Origin: Phycisphaerales bacterium
Lineage (GTDB): Bacteria; Planctomycetota; Phycisphaerae; UBA1845
DNA: 35,095 bases
Direction of reading: 5' to 3'
Assembly (NCBI GenBank): GCA_020353195.1
Contig: CP070691.1
Coordinates: 1,810,647 to 1,845,741, forward strand
The notes under the pieces are model-generated. The model was not told the DNA's origin, ran no database searches, and saw only the letters and a program-made list of their open reading frames with translations. The stretch's first letter is position 1. Every line of letters begins with the position of its first letter. Positions 8,346 through 17,012 of the stretch are shown here, one piece after another. The position numbers were made by a program, and so were the translations under genes.

Positions 8346-9635
8346 ATGAGCTTCCAGGCCCCTCGGGGGATGCGCGATTTCTATCCGGAAGACATGGCCT
8401 TTCGGACCCGTCTGTTCGATGTGTGGACCGCGACGGCCCGGGCGCACGGGTTCGCCCAATATGACGCCCCGATCGTTGAGCATCTCGATCTGCTGACCCG
8501 CAAGGCCGGGGAAGAGATCATCGAGCAGATTTACGCGTTTCAGGATAAGTCCGGACGCAAGCTGGCCCTGCGCCCGGAGGTCACGCCGTCGCTGGTGCGG
8601 CTCGTCGCGGCGCGGCGCAGCCGGATCGTCATGCCCGCCAAGTGGTTCACGATCGCCCAGTGCTTCCGCTACGAGCGGATGTCCAAGGGACGGAAGCGCG
8701 AGCACTTCCAGTGGAACCTGGACATCATCGGGTCCGACAGCATCATCGCCGACCTCGAGGTGCTGGCGACGGCGGCCGATGCCCTGCGAACCCTGGGCCT
8801 CACGCCCCAAGATGCCAACATCCACGTCGGGAATCGCAACCTGGTCGGCGAAATGCTTCACGCGATCGGCGTGCCCGATCAGCAGCAGCTTGACGTGCTT
8901 ATGGTGCTGGACAAGCGGGGCAAGGTTTCGGACGAGGTGCTGGTCGAGATGCTGACGGAAGCCGGCGTTGCCGCGCACGTGTCCCCGCAGATCATGAAGA
9001 TATTCGACGTGCGCGATCTGGAGGACGCGGCGGCCCTGGTGCCCGCCGACTCACCGGCAATCCGGGAACTGCGCACCCTCTTCGATCTGGCGGACCGGGC
9101 GGGCGTGGGGCCGTTTCTGAGGTTCGACATCGCCGTGGTGCGGGGGCTGGCCTACTACACGGGCATCGTGTTCGAAGCCTTCGACACCCGGCGCAGGTTC
9201 CGGGCCATCCTGGGCGGCGGCCGGTACGATCGCCTGTTCGAGTCGCTCGGCGAACCGCCGCTGCCGGCCGTAGGATTCGGATTCGGCGACGTCGTCATCA
9301 AGGAGGTGCTGGACAAGACGGGTGTCGACCAGTCGCCAGGCAAGGATGTGGACGTTTGTGTCGGCGTGTTTGACCACGCGCATTGGCCGGAGGCGCTGGC
9401 CGTCGCGGGCGCACTGCGGGCCGACGGCTTGCACGTGGACCTCGCGCTGGGAGCGGTCGGACCCAACAAGCTTTTCAAATACGCAGACCGGCGAAACGCC
9501 TCCCGCGTGGTGTTTGTGGCCCCCGAGGAACTCAAGTCCGATTGTGTCGTGCTGCGCGACATGACAACAGGATCCCAAGCGGCCGTCCCCATCCCCGACA
9601 TCACGGCGGCGATACGGAAGCAGCCGCCGGACTGA
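8346..9635 (+). CDS. hisS: Histidine--tRNA ligase
   Basis: This encodes 429 residues, the usual length for bacterial HisRS, a cytoplasmic class II enzyme that charges tRNA-His. The N-terminus APRGMRDFYPED is typical. Class II motif 2 is at residues 107-122 (FRYERMSKGRKREHFQ), the histidine-binding loop RGLAYYTGIVFE at 266-277, and motif 3 begins with GGGRYD at 290-295. Residues about 335-425 form the anticodon-binding domain (VDVCVGVFDHAHWPEALAVA, then LHVDLALG). All signatures look intact, so it should be the housekeeping enzyme rather than a HisZ-type paralogue. The ATG 8346 has a ribosome site, AGGTGAGG, 7 bases upstream. It appears to stand alone, with a 222-base upstream region. Confidence 0.96.
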   Translation: MSFQAPRGMRDFYPEDMAFRTRLFDVWTATARAHGFAQYDAPIVEHLDLLTRKAGEEIIEQIYAFQDKSGRKLALRPEVTPSLVRLVAARRSRIVMPAKWFTIAQCFRYERMSKGRKREHFQWNLDIIGSDSIIADLEVLATAADALRTLGLTPQDANIHVGNRNLVGEMLHAIGVPDQQQLDVLMVLDKRGKVSDEVLVEMLTEAGVAAHVSPQIMKIFDVRDLEDAAALVPADSPAIRELRTLFDLADRAGVGPFLRFDIAVVRGLAYYTGIVFEAFDTRRRFRAILGGGRYDRLFESLGEPPLPAVGFGFGDVVIKEVLDKTGVDQSPGKDVDVCVGVFDHAHWPEALAVAGALRADGLHVDLALGAVGPNKLFKYADRRNASRVVFVAPEELKSDCVVLRDMTTGSQAAVPIPDITAAIRKQPPD

Positions 9636-9729
9636 CGGGATTATCGGGACCCTGGCCCTTCCGCCCGGCGGCCGGCGAATGTCTAACGACCCCCCCGCTG
9701 CTCACCGATATCATCCTCAGGCAGGTACG

Positions 9730-9747
9730 GGCCCGGACCGCCGGGCC
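9730..9747 (+). terminator. Hairpin downstream of hisS
   Basis: A perfect 7-bp GC stem with a 4-base loop (ACCG), extendable through GCAGG (9721-9725) and CCTGC on the outside. It lies 95 bases after the hisS stop codon. There is no U-run, so factor-independent termination is uncertain. Confidence 0.35.
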
Positions 9748-9807
9748 TGCCGCCGGGGCCCGCAGTGTTGTGGGCAAAGTGCGATCCATGGTCAAAGGAA
9801 CCCGCAG

Positions 9808-9894
9808 ATGATGATCTTGTCGCTTTTCGGCGTAATCGTTACGACGATTGTCGGGGCTCTTCTCAACCTGGGGGCGGCACCGGCGTTCTTCTGA
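9808..9894 (+). CDS. Possible small hydrophobic membrane peptide (28 residues)
   Basis: The frame starts at ATG 9808 and ends at TGA 9892-9894. The product is almost entirely one hydrophobic helix (MMILSLFGVIVTTIVGAL, then LNLGAAPAFF). A fitting ribosome site, AAAGGA (9794-9799), lies 8 bases before the start. The coding stretch has lower GC than its surroundings, which contrasts with the Arg/Pro-rich shadows that random frames give in this DNA. Single-span peptides of this size exist in many bacteria. Function unknown, and without homologues it remains a candidate only. Confidence 0.4.
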   Translation: MMILSLFGVIVTTIVGALLNLGAAPAFF

Positions 9895-10154
9895 TTCCAG
9901 CCCCGCTCACGTGTCTGCTGTAACGGAACCGGTCCCCGGCTGACGCTCGCCGAGGATGCGGCGGCACCGGTCCGCGACCGGCGCCCCGAGTCGTTAGTCT
10001 TCCCGCGTCCGGGCGGCCGGCTCGGTCCGGCTGCGCACCCAAGCGCCACTATTGCCCCACTGTTCCAATCCGATAGAGTTTTCTGTCAAGCATGCGGCTG
10101 ACGCGCCGGCAAACCGGGGCAGCGCGCTTGCAGACCTAACGGAGACGGACTGTC

Positions 10155-10970
10155 ATGACGGCGGAGCCCCTAAGCTGGAGACCGGTTCCCGCGGTGACGC
10201 CGGTTGCCGATTGGCCGGGCTGGGCTCCGATGCTTGCGGTGGTGGTTCTCATAGCGGCGGCTGCCATTGGGCTTGCAATCCGGTTGTCCGCCAGTCCCTA
10301 CCGCCTCCCGCTGGCGCTCTGCTCTATCCTTAACAAGTGGCTTGCCATCGTCTGGTACCGGCTGCGGCGGGAGGGGCCTTGCACGGTGCCCCGTGCGGGC
10401 CCGGTGATCGTGGTCGCCAACCACACCAGTTCGGCAGACCCGCTGGTCGTGATCGCAGCCGCGTGTCACCGCCGGATCCCCTCGTACATGGTCGCCAAGG
10501 AATTCTCCAGAATACCGTTCTTCCATCATTTCACCGACCTGATTGACTGCATTCCGGTCCGCCGTGACGGCCGGGATGTCGAAGCGACCAAGGCCGCAAT
10601 CCGCCACCTCCGGGCCGGCGGAGCCCTGGGCATCTTCATCGAAGGCCGCATCCCCGCACCCGGTGAAGCGGCGAAACCGAAAGACGGACCGGCCATGCTC
10701 GCCCTGCGAACCGGGGCCACGGTGATCCCCGCCCACATCCGCGGGATGAAGCGCTCCAGCAGTGTCGCATGGTCGTTCTTCCAGCGTCACCGGGCCAGGG
10801 TCCGGTTTGGCCCGCCGGTGGACTTGAGCGCATTCGCGACCAGCCACGACCGATCCACCGTGCACCTGGCAACTCAGAGGATCCACGAGGCTATTGAGCG
10901 CCTGGCCCCGGGCGAGCCGCGCCCGCGCGACGACGTAGCGAACAGGCATAATCCCATGCCACCGGCGTGA
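10155..10970 (+). CDS. 1-acyl-sn-glycerol-3-phosphate acyltransferase family protein
   Basis: This encodes 271 residues and belongs to the PlsC/LPLAT acyltransferase family, which transfers a fatty acyl group to lysophosphatidic acid or related lysolipids at the inner membrane. One membrane helix is at about 23-43. The catalytic HX4D motif is H90-D95 (NHTSSAD), and the acceptor-binding block is FIEGRIPAPG around 161-170, a variant of the more usual FPEGTRS. A further conserved block is VIPAHIRGMKRS. The start ATG has GGAGA about 10 bases upstream. The protein could be the housekeeping PlsC or a paralogue with a different lipid acceptor; the altered acceptor motif leaves that open, so I give no symbol. 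Confidence 0.85.
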   Translation: MTAEPLSWRPVPAVTPVADWPGWAPMLAVVVLIAAAAIGLAIRLSASPYRLPLALCSILNKWLAIVWYRLRREGPCTVPRAGPVIVVANHTSSADPLVVIAAACHRRIPSYMVAKEFSRIPFFHHFTDLIDCIPVRRDGRDVEATKAAIRHLRAGGALGIFIEGRIPAPGEAAKPKDGPAMLALRTGATVIPAHIRGMKRSSSVAWSFFQRHRARVRFGPPVDLSAFATSHDRSTVHLATQRIHEAIERLAPGEPRPRDDVANRHNPMPPA

Positions 10971-11044
10971 CCCGGCGCCTCGGACGCCGAATGCGCGTGA
11001 TCCCGTGGAGGCAAGGGGCCATTCCCCAGGCGTCCCAGGCACCC

Positions 11045-11073
11045 TTGCGTGGCGGTGTAGGGCTGCCTATAAC
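11045..11073 (+). promoter_or_regulatory. Promoter directly in front of asnS
   Basis: TTGCGT (11045-11050), a 17-base spacer and TATAAC (11068-11073). The -10 matches consensus at 5 of 6 positions, the -35 at 3 of 6. Only 6 bases separate the -10 from GTG 11080, so transcription would begin at about the first base of the coding region (leaderless mRNA). Confidence 0.6.
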
Positions 11074-11079
11074 TTGGCT

Positions 11080-12585
11080 GTGCCAACGATCACGACCATC
11101 GACAGCTTGAGGAACCACGTCGGGCAGACCGTGACGCTGCAGGGGTGGGTCCACAAGACCCGAAGCAGCGGGAAGATCGCGTTCGTCATCGTTCGCGACG
11201 GTACCGGGCTGTGCCAGTGCGTCGTAGAGAACAACGAGCAAACCGGGGCCGTCTTCGCCGACGCCAGGCATCTGACTCAGGAGTCGTCCGTCGAGGTGAC
11301 GGGGACGGTGCGGGCCGACGAGCGCGCGGTCGGCGGGCACGAGCTTGACACGACCGGGCTGCGTGTGGTCCAGGCGGCCGTCGATTACCCCATCACGCCC
11401 AAGCCGCACGGCGTCGACTTCCTGATGAAGCATCGGCATCTGTGGTTCCGGTCGCAGCGGCAGCACACCATCCTGCGGATTCGACACACGCTCGTCGACG
11501 CCATTCGCCGCTACTTCAATGACAACGGCTACGTCTTGATCGACACCCCGGTCTTCTCGCCGTCGGCGGGCGAGGAGACGTCGACCCTGTTCGAGGTCGA
11601 CTACTTCGGCGAGCCGGTCTACCTCGCTCAGACGGGGCAGTTGCACGTTGAAGCGGCCTGCCTGGCCCATCGGAAGGTGTACTGCTTCGGTCCCACGTTC
11701 CGGGCGGAGAAGTCCAAGACCCGCCGCCATCTGACCGAGTTCTGGATGGTCGAACCGGAAATCGCCTACGCATCGCTCGACGACGTGATCGGCGTGGCCG
11801 AGGATTTCGTGTGCAGCCTGGTCCGGCGGGTGCTGCAGGACCACCGCGCCGATCTTGAAGCCCTCGGGCGCGACCTGACGCAGCTCGACCACATCGACAA
11901 GCCATTCGCGCGGCTGACGTACGGGCAGGCGGTGGACATGCTGCACGCGTCGCAAACCCGCGAGCTTCTCGAGAAGGACCTTCGAGAACAAACCGCCCGC
12001 ATCGAGGAGCTGACCGCCAAGATCGCGGAACTGGAGGAGACGCAGAAGACGGCCAGGAAGAAGTGGCAGCAGGAGAAGGCCGCCCAGGACATCCAGGCCG
12101 CCCGCGAAGAGCGGTCGGACCTGGCAGAGCAGGTGAGCAACATTCCGCATCATATGGACCTGGCGGCCAACTTCGAGTGGGGAAGTGACCTCGGAGGGTC
12201 GGACGAGACGATCCTCTCCCGGTTGCACGATCGGCCGGCCTTCGTAACTCACTACCCGAAGGAGGTCAAAGCGTTCTACATGCGCGTGGATCGCCAGGAC
12301 CCGAGGCTGGTCGAGAACTTCGACCTGCTCGCGCCGGAAGGGTTCGGCGAGGTGATCGGCGGGTCCGCCCGCGAGGAGGACTACGACACGCTTGCAGCGC
12401 GGATTGCCGAGGACGGCCTGCCGCGGGAATCCTACGAGTGGTATCTCGATCTGCGGCGCTACGGAAGCGTGCCGCACGGCGGGTTCGGCCTGGGCGTAGA
12501 GCGGACGCTCGCCTGGCTGTGCGGGCTCAAGCACATTCGCGAGACCATTCCCTATCCGCGCATGATGGGCAAGATTTACCCGTAA
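11080..12585 (+). CDS. asnS: Asparagine--tRNA ligase with coiled-coil insertion
   Basis: This encodes 501 residues from GTG 11080. The frame is open further upstream, but homology begins at VPTITTIDSLRNHVGQ, and a promoter sits 6 bases before this GTG. An OB-fold anticodon-binding domain spans about 15-100 (VTLQGWVHKTRSSGKIAF). Motif 2 is at 207-218 (FRAEKSKTRRHL), EFWMVEPEIAY at 220-230, and motif 3 at 467-476 (GGFGLGVERT). The wording FWMVEPE and YPKEVKAFYMR separates AsnRS from AspRS. Unusually, residues about 292-355 are a Glu/Lys/Gln-rich coiled coil (KDLREQTARIEELTAKIAEL and onward) inserted in the catalytic domain, making the protein longer than the common 430-470. Cytoplasmic; charges tRNA-Asn with asparagine. 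Confidence 0.94.
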   Translation: MPTITTIDSLRNHVGQTVTLQGWVHKTRSSGKIAFVIVRDGTGLCQCVVENNEQTGAVFADARHLTQESSVEVTGTVRADERAVGGHELDTTGLRVVQAAVDYPITPKPHGVDFLMKHRHLWFRSQRQHTILRIRHTLVDAIRRYFNDNGYVLIDTPVFSPSAGEETSTLFEVDYFGEPVYLAQTGQLHVEAACLAHRKVYCFGPTFRAEKSKTRRHLTEFWMVEPEIAYASLDDVIGVAEDFVCSLVRRVLQDHRADLEALGRDLTQLDHIDKPFARLTYGQAVDMLHASQTRELLEKDLREQTARIEELTAKIAELEETQKTARKKWQQEKAAQDIQAAREERSDLAEQVSNIPHHMDLAANFEWGSDLGGSDETILSRLHDRPAFVTHYPKEVKAFYMRVDRQDPRLVENFDLLAPEGFGEVIGGSAREEDYDTLAARIAEDGLPRESYEWYLDLRRYGSVPHGGFGLGVERTLAWLCGLKHIRETIPYPRMMGKIYP

Positions 12586-12601
12586 CCCACGGCGCTGCGA
12601 A

Positions 12602-12639
12602 CTGATCCGCCGGAGCGCGAGCGGCCCCCCGCGGATCAG
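12602..12639 (+). terminator. Hairpin after asnS
   Basis: CTGATCCGC (12602-12610) pairs perfectly with GCGGATCAG (12631-12639), a 9-bp stem with a 20-base GC-rich loop, 16 bases after the asnS stop codon. The bases after it (CACATTTATC) contain only three T in a row, so it is a moderate candidate. Confidence 0.45.
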
Positions 12640-12787
12640 CACATTTATCGAAGTTCGGAATACGAGCCACGCCCGCAAGGAAGCGGTCCCGCCGACCCGA
12701 CGATCCTCCGCTCCGTTACGACCACAGCCCTTGTGAGTTGTTATCCGTTTCGGCGCGTAGCCGGCGCCGGCACCGTTGGCCGAGGGG

Positions 12788-13468
12788 TCATTCCGAGATT
12801 GGCGAGTGCCCGTCGACGCGAATATCGTTGAACTCCCAGCTCCCCTTCTTCTTGTTCAAGACCATCACCACATCGATTACGGCGGAGCCATTCACGAAAT
12901 CACCGGCCAGATGGGCGATCACCACGTTGCCTCCACGCGGATCCTTGTCGAACGGTGGACGTGACTGCTTGAAGCTCTGGAGTTGTCCGCGTTCGGCAAT
13001 GACTTCAGACACCCAGGCCTGGAACTGCTCTTCGGAGACGGCCCGGCGAAAACCCGCCGAACTGAGCTGATAGGCCTCGGCCGCCGCCTCGGGGACCTTC
13101 GTCGAGCTGGCCCGGAAGACAGGCACCACCCGGGAGGGGAATGCCAACATCCTGTGCGTCACCACGCCCATGAAGTACGCGAGATAACAGTGTCCGGCCC
13201 CCACCACCAGTGCGATCGGGATGGCGGCGATCGCCAATCCCCGACCCCGCCGCCGGCCCCCGGAAGTGGCCGCGATTCCCACGATTCCGAAGATCAGCCC
13301 CAGCAGCGGGCTGAGCCCCGGCACGCAGAACACCAGCGAGCTGACGAACCCGGTCACGGCCGCTTTGCTCATCGGCGGCGGGCCGTAGGACTCCGGGGGC
13401 GCGGTCGGCTGGCCAGGATCCAGGCTGGAAGCCCCGCCGGCATCCGTGTGCGGTTGAAATTCTGTCAT
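12788..13468 (-). CDS. DUF4190-like membrane protein
   Basis: This encodes 226 residues from ATG 13468. A Pro-rich N-terminus ends in PPMSKAAVTGFVSSLVFC, then a pair of membrane helices with SPLLGLIFGIVGIAATSGG between them; this order resembles DUF4190 proteins. A third hydrophobic stretch (LAIAAIPIALVVGAGHCYLA) follows. The C-terminal half, about 110 residues, is soluble and ends with a beta-rich segment (VIDVVMVLNKKKGSWEFNDI). The frame stays open far upstream, but the domain starts just after this ATG, and a promoter pair lies directly before it. It is divergent from the large FG-GAP gene. Function unknown. Confidence 0.75.
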   Translation of the reverse strand: MTEFQPHTDAGGASSLDPGQPTAPPESYGPPPMSKAAVTGFVSSLVFCVPGLSPLLGLIFGIVGIAATSGGRRRGRGLAIAAIPIALVVGAGHCYLAYFMGVVTHRMLAFPSRVVPVFRASSTKVPEAAAEAYQLSSAGFRRAVSEEQFQAWVSEVIAERGQLQSFKQSRPPFDKDPRGGNVVIAHLAGDFVNGSAVIDVVMVLNKKKGSWEFNDIRVDGHSPISE

Positions 13469-13478
13469 GGTGCCGGGT

Positions 13479-13507
13479 ATTAGACCGCCGGCCCGTGGAA
13501 TACACAA
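13479..13507 (-). promoter_or_regulatory. Promoter of the DUF4190-like gene
   Basis: On the minus strand TTGTGT (13507-13502), a 17-base spacer and TCTAAT (13484-13479), with 10 bases to ATG 13468. The -10 matches consensus at 5 of 6 positions. The predicted leader is about 3-4 bases. Confidence 0.5.
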
Positions 13508-13593
13508 GCGGATTTCGGTTCCGATCCACCACGTCTGCTGGCGGTATGAGGCGGTCAAGGCACCGCATCCGGGGGGCTGGGGCTGCCGGAGCC

Positions 13594-13623
13594 TTGACGG
13601 GACATTTGCACCGCAACTATCAT
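13594..13623 (+). promoter_or_regulatory. Promoter of the integrin-like FG-GAP gene
   Basis: TTGACG (13594-13599), an 18-base spacer and TATCAT (13618-13623), each 5 of 6 to consensus. It predicts a leader of about 155 bases, within which CCGGCGCC (13739-13746) and GGCGCCGG (13750-13757) form a perfect 8-bp hairpin with a 3-base loop just upstream of the ribosome site. Confidence 0.6.
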
Positions 13624-13738
13624 GCTCTGGAGAAGGTTCCCTCCCGGATGGTGTGAGCGTGCCTGTGCTGCGCCATTCCCGATCGCATTGCTGGGAGCCG
13701 CCGGGGGACGCGGCCTGGCGACCGCGGCAGCGACGCGT

Positions 13739-13757
13739 CCGGCGCCGTAGGCGCCGG
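13739..13757 (+). promoter_or_regulatory. Leader hairpin near the ribosome site of the FG-GAP gene
   Basis: A perfect inverted repeat, CCGGCGCC then GTA then GGCGCCGG. The stem ends 15 bases before the AAGGAG ribosome site (13773-13778). It might stabilise the 5' end of the mRNA or modulate its translation; the effect is not predictable from sequence. Confidence 0.4.
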
Positions 13758-13786
13758 GGCCGGTGAATCAGCAAGGAGTCTGCTCC

Positions 13787-16700
13787 ATGTCCATTTTTAT
13801 CCGTAACGCCTGTGTTCTCCGGGGCGCCCTGTTGGCCTTGGGCATCGCCCTTGTGGCGATTTCGTTGGCCTGCCCCGCCAGCACTCCCACGGAGATCGCC
13901 GGCCCTGTGGTGTTCGGAAATGAACAGCCGACGATGGAGTTTACCGATCCGGTCGAGAGCTTCTCGATCAACCGGGGAGAGCTGTTCACGGTGAGTTGGC
14001 GTGACTCCGATCCGGACTCCGCAGCCAAGATCACGCTGGCCCTGGTCGACGTGGACACCGACATCGCCATCACGATCATCAGCGGGCTGGAGGAGAATGA
14101 CCGCACGGGGCCGGACTCCTGGGCGGTCGACACCACCCTGCTGTCTGAGGGTCCCTACTACATTCGCGGGACGATTTCGGACTCGCTCAACGCGCCGTTT
14201 GTCACGTTCGCCCAAATCGAGCAGACCACCGGCACCCGCGTCGTGGTCAACATCACGCCGCAAGGGTGGGCGCCCTCCAATACCCCGCCTACCGTCGTGG
14301 TGCTCGAACCGTTCTTCAATCAGAGCGTGGCCCAGGACGATGCACTGCAGATCGTCGCCCAGCCTGTAGCTCAGCAGGATCCGGCGAACCCCACACCGTA
14401 CGACCAGGATAGCGACACCACGCTCTATATCGCCCTGGACCTGGACGACGATCCGACCAACGACAGCGTCCAGGCCCCCGATCCGGATGAGCTGATCGTC
14501 CTGCGGACGATTCGTCTGGAACAGGGGCGATTCGATCCGCAGCCCGGCGCCCCGATCATCGTGGACTTGACGACGATCCCGCCTCGCCCAAACGGCGAAC
14601 CGTACTTCATCCGGGCGACCATCGACGACGACGTGAATCCCCAGGTCCACGCCTATGCCCCAGGGATCCTCAACGTGGTCCAGGCGGTGTCGGGTACGGT
14701 GGACCTCGCGAAGGTCGGGCTGACCCTGGCCGGCGTCCGCTGGATCGGTTTCAACCCCGGAGCCCAGCTGGGTTCGACGATCGAGGGGATCGGCGACTTC
14801 GACGCCGACGGGGTGGACGACGTCGTCCTGGTCGCGCAGTTCGGGAATCCGCGGGCGCGCGGCAACATCGGCGAGGCGTACCTGGTCTATGGCCTCGACA
14901 ATGTCCGGTGGGGCAATACCATCAACGTCAATAGCGTAAGCACGTCGATTTCCGGGGTGATTTTCGAGGCGCCGATGCCGTTTGAGCCCGGATTCCCGGT
15001 AAACGGATTTCTAACCCACACCACGCTGGGAATCACGGATGTGGGCGCCGTGGAGGATGTCGACTTCGACGGCCGTCCCGAGTTGATTTTCGGTATGCCG
15101 CACGTGGACGGAGCTTGGTTGAGTATGGACTTCGACCCGGGGGACACCAACGAGCCGGAGACTGATGCTCCATGGTGGGGATGCTATCCGGATTTGTACG
15201 CCAACAACTTCTCAACCAGCGATGATGATCCCCTCGACGACAACTGGTGGTACTGGGGCGGGTTTGCAGCAATCGTCAGTAGCCAGAACCGGGATAACTC
15301 GCCCCTGATTGCAGATGCGCCCCGACTGGAGGACACGACGGTCGGGCTCGAGTTCGTGGGCCAGACGGCCGCCACCGTTATAAACTCGTCCACACAGGAA
15401 GCCCAAGGCCCTGAAGACGCGCGCATCCATGGGTTGCGGGTCCAGGCCGGATGGTACGACTGGCTCGACGTGTTTGGCCTGGACCAGCCTCCGCTCAACG
15501 GCCTGTTCGGATGGAGCGTGGGGGCGATGCCCGACACCAACAACGATCTGACGCCGGAGTTTATTCTCTCTGCGCCGACGAACGAGCTGGATATCGAGGA
15601 GACGCTGGAAGAGTTCGGGTACTGGAGCACGCACTATTGGTCGCGCGGTTTCTTGGGAAGCATCGTGGTCTTCACCGCCACCGAGTGGACTTTCTCGGAC
15701 AACGCGGTTTGGCGAGACAAAACGGGCGCCGACGGAACGAACATCATTCCCACCATGCCGCGTGACGGGAAGTGTGACGAGAATAACCCAAACGACCGGG
15801 AATCCTGGATTCCCCTGGATTCATTCGAAATCTTCGCCGAGGACGTGACGGACTTCCTCCATGACGGCAGTCACGCCGGCGATGTCAACCTGGATTCCGT
15901 TCCCGATATTCTGATGGGCGCGCCGCACAACGACCGCGGGTCCCTGGAGGACACCGGGGCGACGTACATCCTCTACGGCCGCCCGTCATTCACGGGGGGC
16001 AACATAGACCTGTCACTCGCGGACACGCCGGGCGAGCGTCCGCCCATGGTTCGGATCCGGGGCGAGAAGCCGGGCGACCGGGTGGGATGGAAACAGGTGC
16101 AGGCCCTCGACGTCAACGGTGACCGCATCGACGACATCGTGCTCGGCGCCCCTTACGCCAGCTACGGTGGAATCGCTCCCACCTCCTGCGGCGGGGACTT
16201 CGACGGCGACGGATGGGTCACCGAGGACGACCTGAGCCTGTCGGCGTTTTCCGGTTGTGAGGCCGCGTTCGGCGACGAGGTGTTCTTCGATGATGCGTGC
16301 AAGGCGTTCGACTACAACAACGACCGGGTGCTCGACGACTGCGACCGCAGCGTCCTGGAATGCCTGATACGCAGCGCGGATATCGAGTGCTGCCCGAGCG
16401 CCAACGGGTTCGTCGGGGTCGTGTTCGGCGGGGTGACCCTCGATGGAGACCGAACCATCGGCCAGATCGGGACTCCGGACCTGCCCGGCGCCCGCTTCTT
16501 CGGCGCCAATCCCGGCGATCTGGCGGGATGGGACGTGGCGTCGGCCGGTGATTTCAACCGCGACAATTTCGGCGACATCCTCATCGCGGCACCCGGGGAA
16601 ACCCGCGTGGACGAGAACGCCCGCACCCGCCTCGGCGTCGCCTATCTGATCTTCGGCGGAACGCACTTGTACAACAGTACGTTCTCCCTGCAGCAAGTGG

Positions 16701-16966
16701 GGACCGACGCCCTGCCCGGACTGGTCCTTATCAGCCCGTTCGAGATCGAGCGTCCCAACGAGGCCCCCATCACCACCGTTTCCGGGATCGGTGACGTCAA
16801 CAACGACACGTTTGACGACATTGGGATCGGCATCCCGTTGGCCGACTTCGTCGACGTCAGCCTGCCCCAAGACCCGGATGACCCGGGAACGGACCCGAAC
16901 ATCGGGCGCCGCCCCGACGACGGGGCCGCGTTCATCCTCTACGGCTGCAACGCCAGGGGCCGCTGA
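13787..16966 (+). CDS. Integrin-like FG-GAP beta-propeller protein with embedded dockerin-like module
   Basis: This encodes 1059 residues from ATG 13787, chosen for AAGGAG 8 bases upstream over an earlier in-frame GTG. The signal peptide ends in ISLAC, a relaxed lipobox, so it is probably a lipoprotein. The first third looks like beta-sandwich domains. Then come about seven FG-GAP blades: GIGDFDADGVDDVVLV, DVDFDGRPELIFGMP, DTNNDLTPEFILSAP, DVNLDSVPDILMGAP, DVNGDRIDDIVLGAP, DFNRDNFGDILIAAP and DVNNDTFDDIGIGIP, with YLVYG/YILYG turns, as in integrin alpha chains. Between blades five and six (16180-16400) sits a cysteine-flanked pair of EF-hand-like loops (DFDGDGWVTEDDL; DYNNDRVLDDCD) like a type I dockerin. 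Calcium binding and surface location are likely; ligand unknown. Confidence 0.85.
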   Translation: MSIFIRNACVLRGALLALGIALVAISLACPASTPTEIAGPVVFGNEQPTMEFTDPVESFSINRGELFTVSWRDSDPDSAAKITLALVDVDTDIAITIISGLEENDRTGPDSWAVDTTLLSEGPYYIRGTISDSLNAPFVTFAQIEQTTGTRVVVNITPQGWAPSNTPPTVVVLEPFFNQSVAQDDALQIVAQPVAQQDPANPTPYDQDSDTTLYIALDLDDDPTNDSVQAPDPDELIVLRTIRLEQGRFDPQPGAPIIVDLTTIPPRPNGEPYFIRATIDDDVNPQVHAYAPGILNVVQAVSGTVDLAKVGLTLAGVRWIGFNPGAQLGSTIEGIGDFDADGVDDVVLVAQFGNPRARGNIGEAYLVYGLDNVRWGNTINVNSVSTSISGVIFEAPMPFEPGFPVNGFLTHTTLGITDVGAVEDVDFDGRPELIFGMPHVDGAWLSMDFDPGDTNEPETDAPWWGCYPDLYANNFSTSDDDPLDDNWWYWGGFAAIVSSQNRDNSPLIADAPRLEDTTVGLEFVGQTAATVINSSTQEAQGPEDARIHGLRVQAGWYDWLDVFGLDQPPLNGLFGWSVGAMPDTNNDLTPEFILSAPTNELDIEETLEEFGYWSTHYWSRGFLGSIVVFTATEWTFSDNAVWRDKTGADGTNIIPTMPRDGKCDENNPNDRESWIPLDSFEIFAEDVTDFLHDGSHAGDVNLDSVPDILMGAPHNDRGSLEDTGATYILYGRPSFTGGNIDLSLADTPGERPPMVRIRGEKPGDRVGWKQVQALDVNGDRIDDIVLGAPYASYGGIAPTSCGGDFDGDGWVTEDDLSLSAFSGCEAAFGDEVFFDDACKAFDYNNDRVLDDCDRSVLECLIRSADIECCPSANGFVGVVFGGVTLDGDRTIGQIGTPDLPGARFFGANPGDLAGWDVASAGDFNRDNFGDILIAAPGETRVDENARTRLGVAYLIFGGTHLYNSTFSLQQVGTDALPGLVLISPFEIERPNEAPITTVSGIGDVNNDTFDDIGIGIPLADFVDVSLPQDPDDPGTDPNIGRRPDDGAAFILYGCNARGR

Positions 16967-17012
16967 CGGCCCGCAGCGGGGGCTTCAACCCGGTCGCACA
17001 ACGCGAACAAGA

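Larger units (their letters stand above)
9636..10154. other. Long gap between hisS and plsC
   Basis: Apart from the possible 28-codon gene at 9808-9894, I see no gene. A strong hairpin, GGCCCGG (9730-9736) with CCGGGCC (9741-9747), may end the hisS transcript although no T-run follows. A possible promoter for plsC, TTGCCC (10052-10057) then 16 bases then TAGAGT (10074-10079), lies near the right end. Confidence 0.35.

Noticed and set aside
10891..12678. A long open frame on the minus strand opposite asnS
   Set aside because: Typical high-GC shadow: the plus-strand frame has all AsnRS motifs, and the antisense product is Arg/Pro/Gly-rich without domains. Similar shadows lie opposite the ATPase (17129-19048), the nucleotide-sugar dehydrogenase (30891-32786) and the PLP/reductase genes (23880-25340, plus).
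13469..14650. N-terminal extension of the DUF4190-like protein through the start of the FG-GAP gene
   Set aside because: It would run antisense to the signal peptide and first domains of a clear gene; the DUF4190-like homology and the promoter both point to ATG 13468.
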